Source of the DNA: JASFEQ01 sp050124735
Lineage (GTDB): Bacteria > Desulfobacterota > DSM-4660 > Desulfatiglandales > HGW-15
Direction: 5' to 3'
Assembly (NCBI GenBank): GCA_050124735.1
Contig: JASFEQ010000256.1
Location: forward strand, 1-6,602
DNA: 6,602 bases
The notes under the pieces were generated by a model that saw nothing but the letters and a program-made list of their open reading frames with translations, did not search any database and was not told the DNA's origin. Below, piece by piece: positions 6,378-6,602 of the stretch; within the stretch, counting starts at the first letter, position 1; every line of letters begins with the position of its first letter. A program made the translations under genes and the position numbers.

Positions 6378-6602
6378 ATGTCAGATAGACTCATCTTGAA
6401 AGAACTGAGCCGTTACAGCAGGGGCACTTTTGCTGATATTGTTTACAGAAATGCCCTCTTGCATGCCGATGATGAGGCCTTTTCATACGGTGCCAAAAGA
6501 ATAACTTTCGCCCAGTTCAATGCACAAGTGAACAGCTTGATCCATGCGCTATTCTCCATGGGCGTCAAAAAAGGAGATGGCGTAGCCATCCTTTCATGGA
6601 AC
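6378..6602 (+). CDS. AMP-binding acyl-CoA ligase (fatty/aryl acid-CoA synthetase type), 3' end cut off by window edge
   Basis: The first 75 codons of a gene run off the right edge. The protein (MSDRLILKELSRYSRGTF...) has the N-terminal pattern of acyl-CoA synthetases of the ANL superfamily: a GTFADIVYRNALLHADDEAF segment (17-36), SYGAKRITFAQFNAQVNSL (37-55), then HALFSMGVKKGDGVAILSWN (56-75), where the GVxKGDxVAIL motif is the family's first clear block. These enzymes activate a carboxylic acid with ATP and CoA to an acyl-CoA via an acyl-adenylate. The ATP-binding and active-site blocks lie outside the window, so substrate class is open. The start at 6378 has GGAGG 8 nt upstream; an in-frame ATG at 6351 would add nine residues but lacks a well-spaced ribosome site. 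It is divergent from the MarR/transporter operon, suggesting shared control and activation of the imported acid. Confidence 0.88.
   Translation, partial: MSDRLILKELSRYSRGTFADIVYRNALLHADDEAFSYGAKRITFAQFNAQVNSLIHALFSMGVKKGDGVAILSWN

Overview
The window looks like a chromosomal piece of an anaerobic, metabolically versatile bacterium, most likely a Desulfobacterota/Deltaproteobacteria-type lineage. This is an inference from the protein flavour: a high-copy-type branched-chain amino acid (HAAT/Liv) transporter, a DUF169 protein and a characteristic acyl-CoA ligase N-terminus. It is not proven, and no rRNA, tRNA or marker gene is present.

Layout. From about 5886 down to the left edge, everything is on the minus strand and reads as one probable operon: a MarR-type regulator (5425-5886), a 283-bp gap, a periplasmic substrate-binding protein (3897-5141), a 119-bp gap with a strong hairpin, then LivH (2908-3777), LivM (1951-2904), LivG (1227-1964) and LivF (536-1240). 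The four membrane and ATPase genes are very tightly packed: 3-nt spacing for H/M, then 14-nt overlaps for M/G and G/F. After a 97-bp gap comes the start of a DUF169-family gene (1-438) that runs off the left edge. To the right, a roughly 490-bp divergent intergenic region separates the regulator from an AMP-binding acyl-CoA ligase on the plus strand (from 6378), which runs off the right edge.

How it may work together. The binding protein captures a ligand in the periplasm, LivH/LivM form the channel and LivG/LivF power it. A divergent CoA ligase beside a MarR regulator is a layout often seen where a carboxylic acid (aromatic, alicyclic or fatty) is imported and activated to its CoA thioester, with the MarR protein sensing the acid or its CoA ester. 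So although the transporter would be labelled 'branched-chain amino acid' by homology, its substrate here is quite possibly an organic acid. That is inference from context, since the ligand-binding residues cannot be read off reliably.

The less ordinary parts are the non-coding or sparsely coding stretches. The regulator/binding-protein gap is tiled end to end by three tiny frames linked by ATGA/TGATG junctions. A perfect 10-bp inverted repeat lies between the binding-protein and permease genes. Several palindromes and repeats in the divergent region could be operators. Nothing in the window clearly amounts to a new system; no mobile element, CRISPR array or RNA gene was seen.
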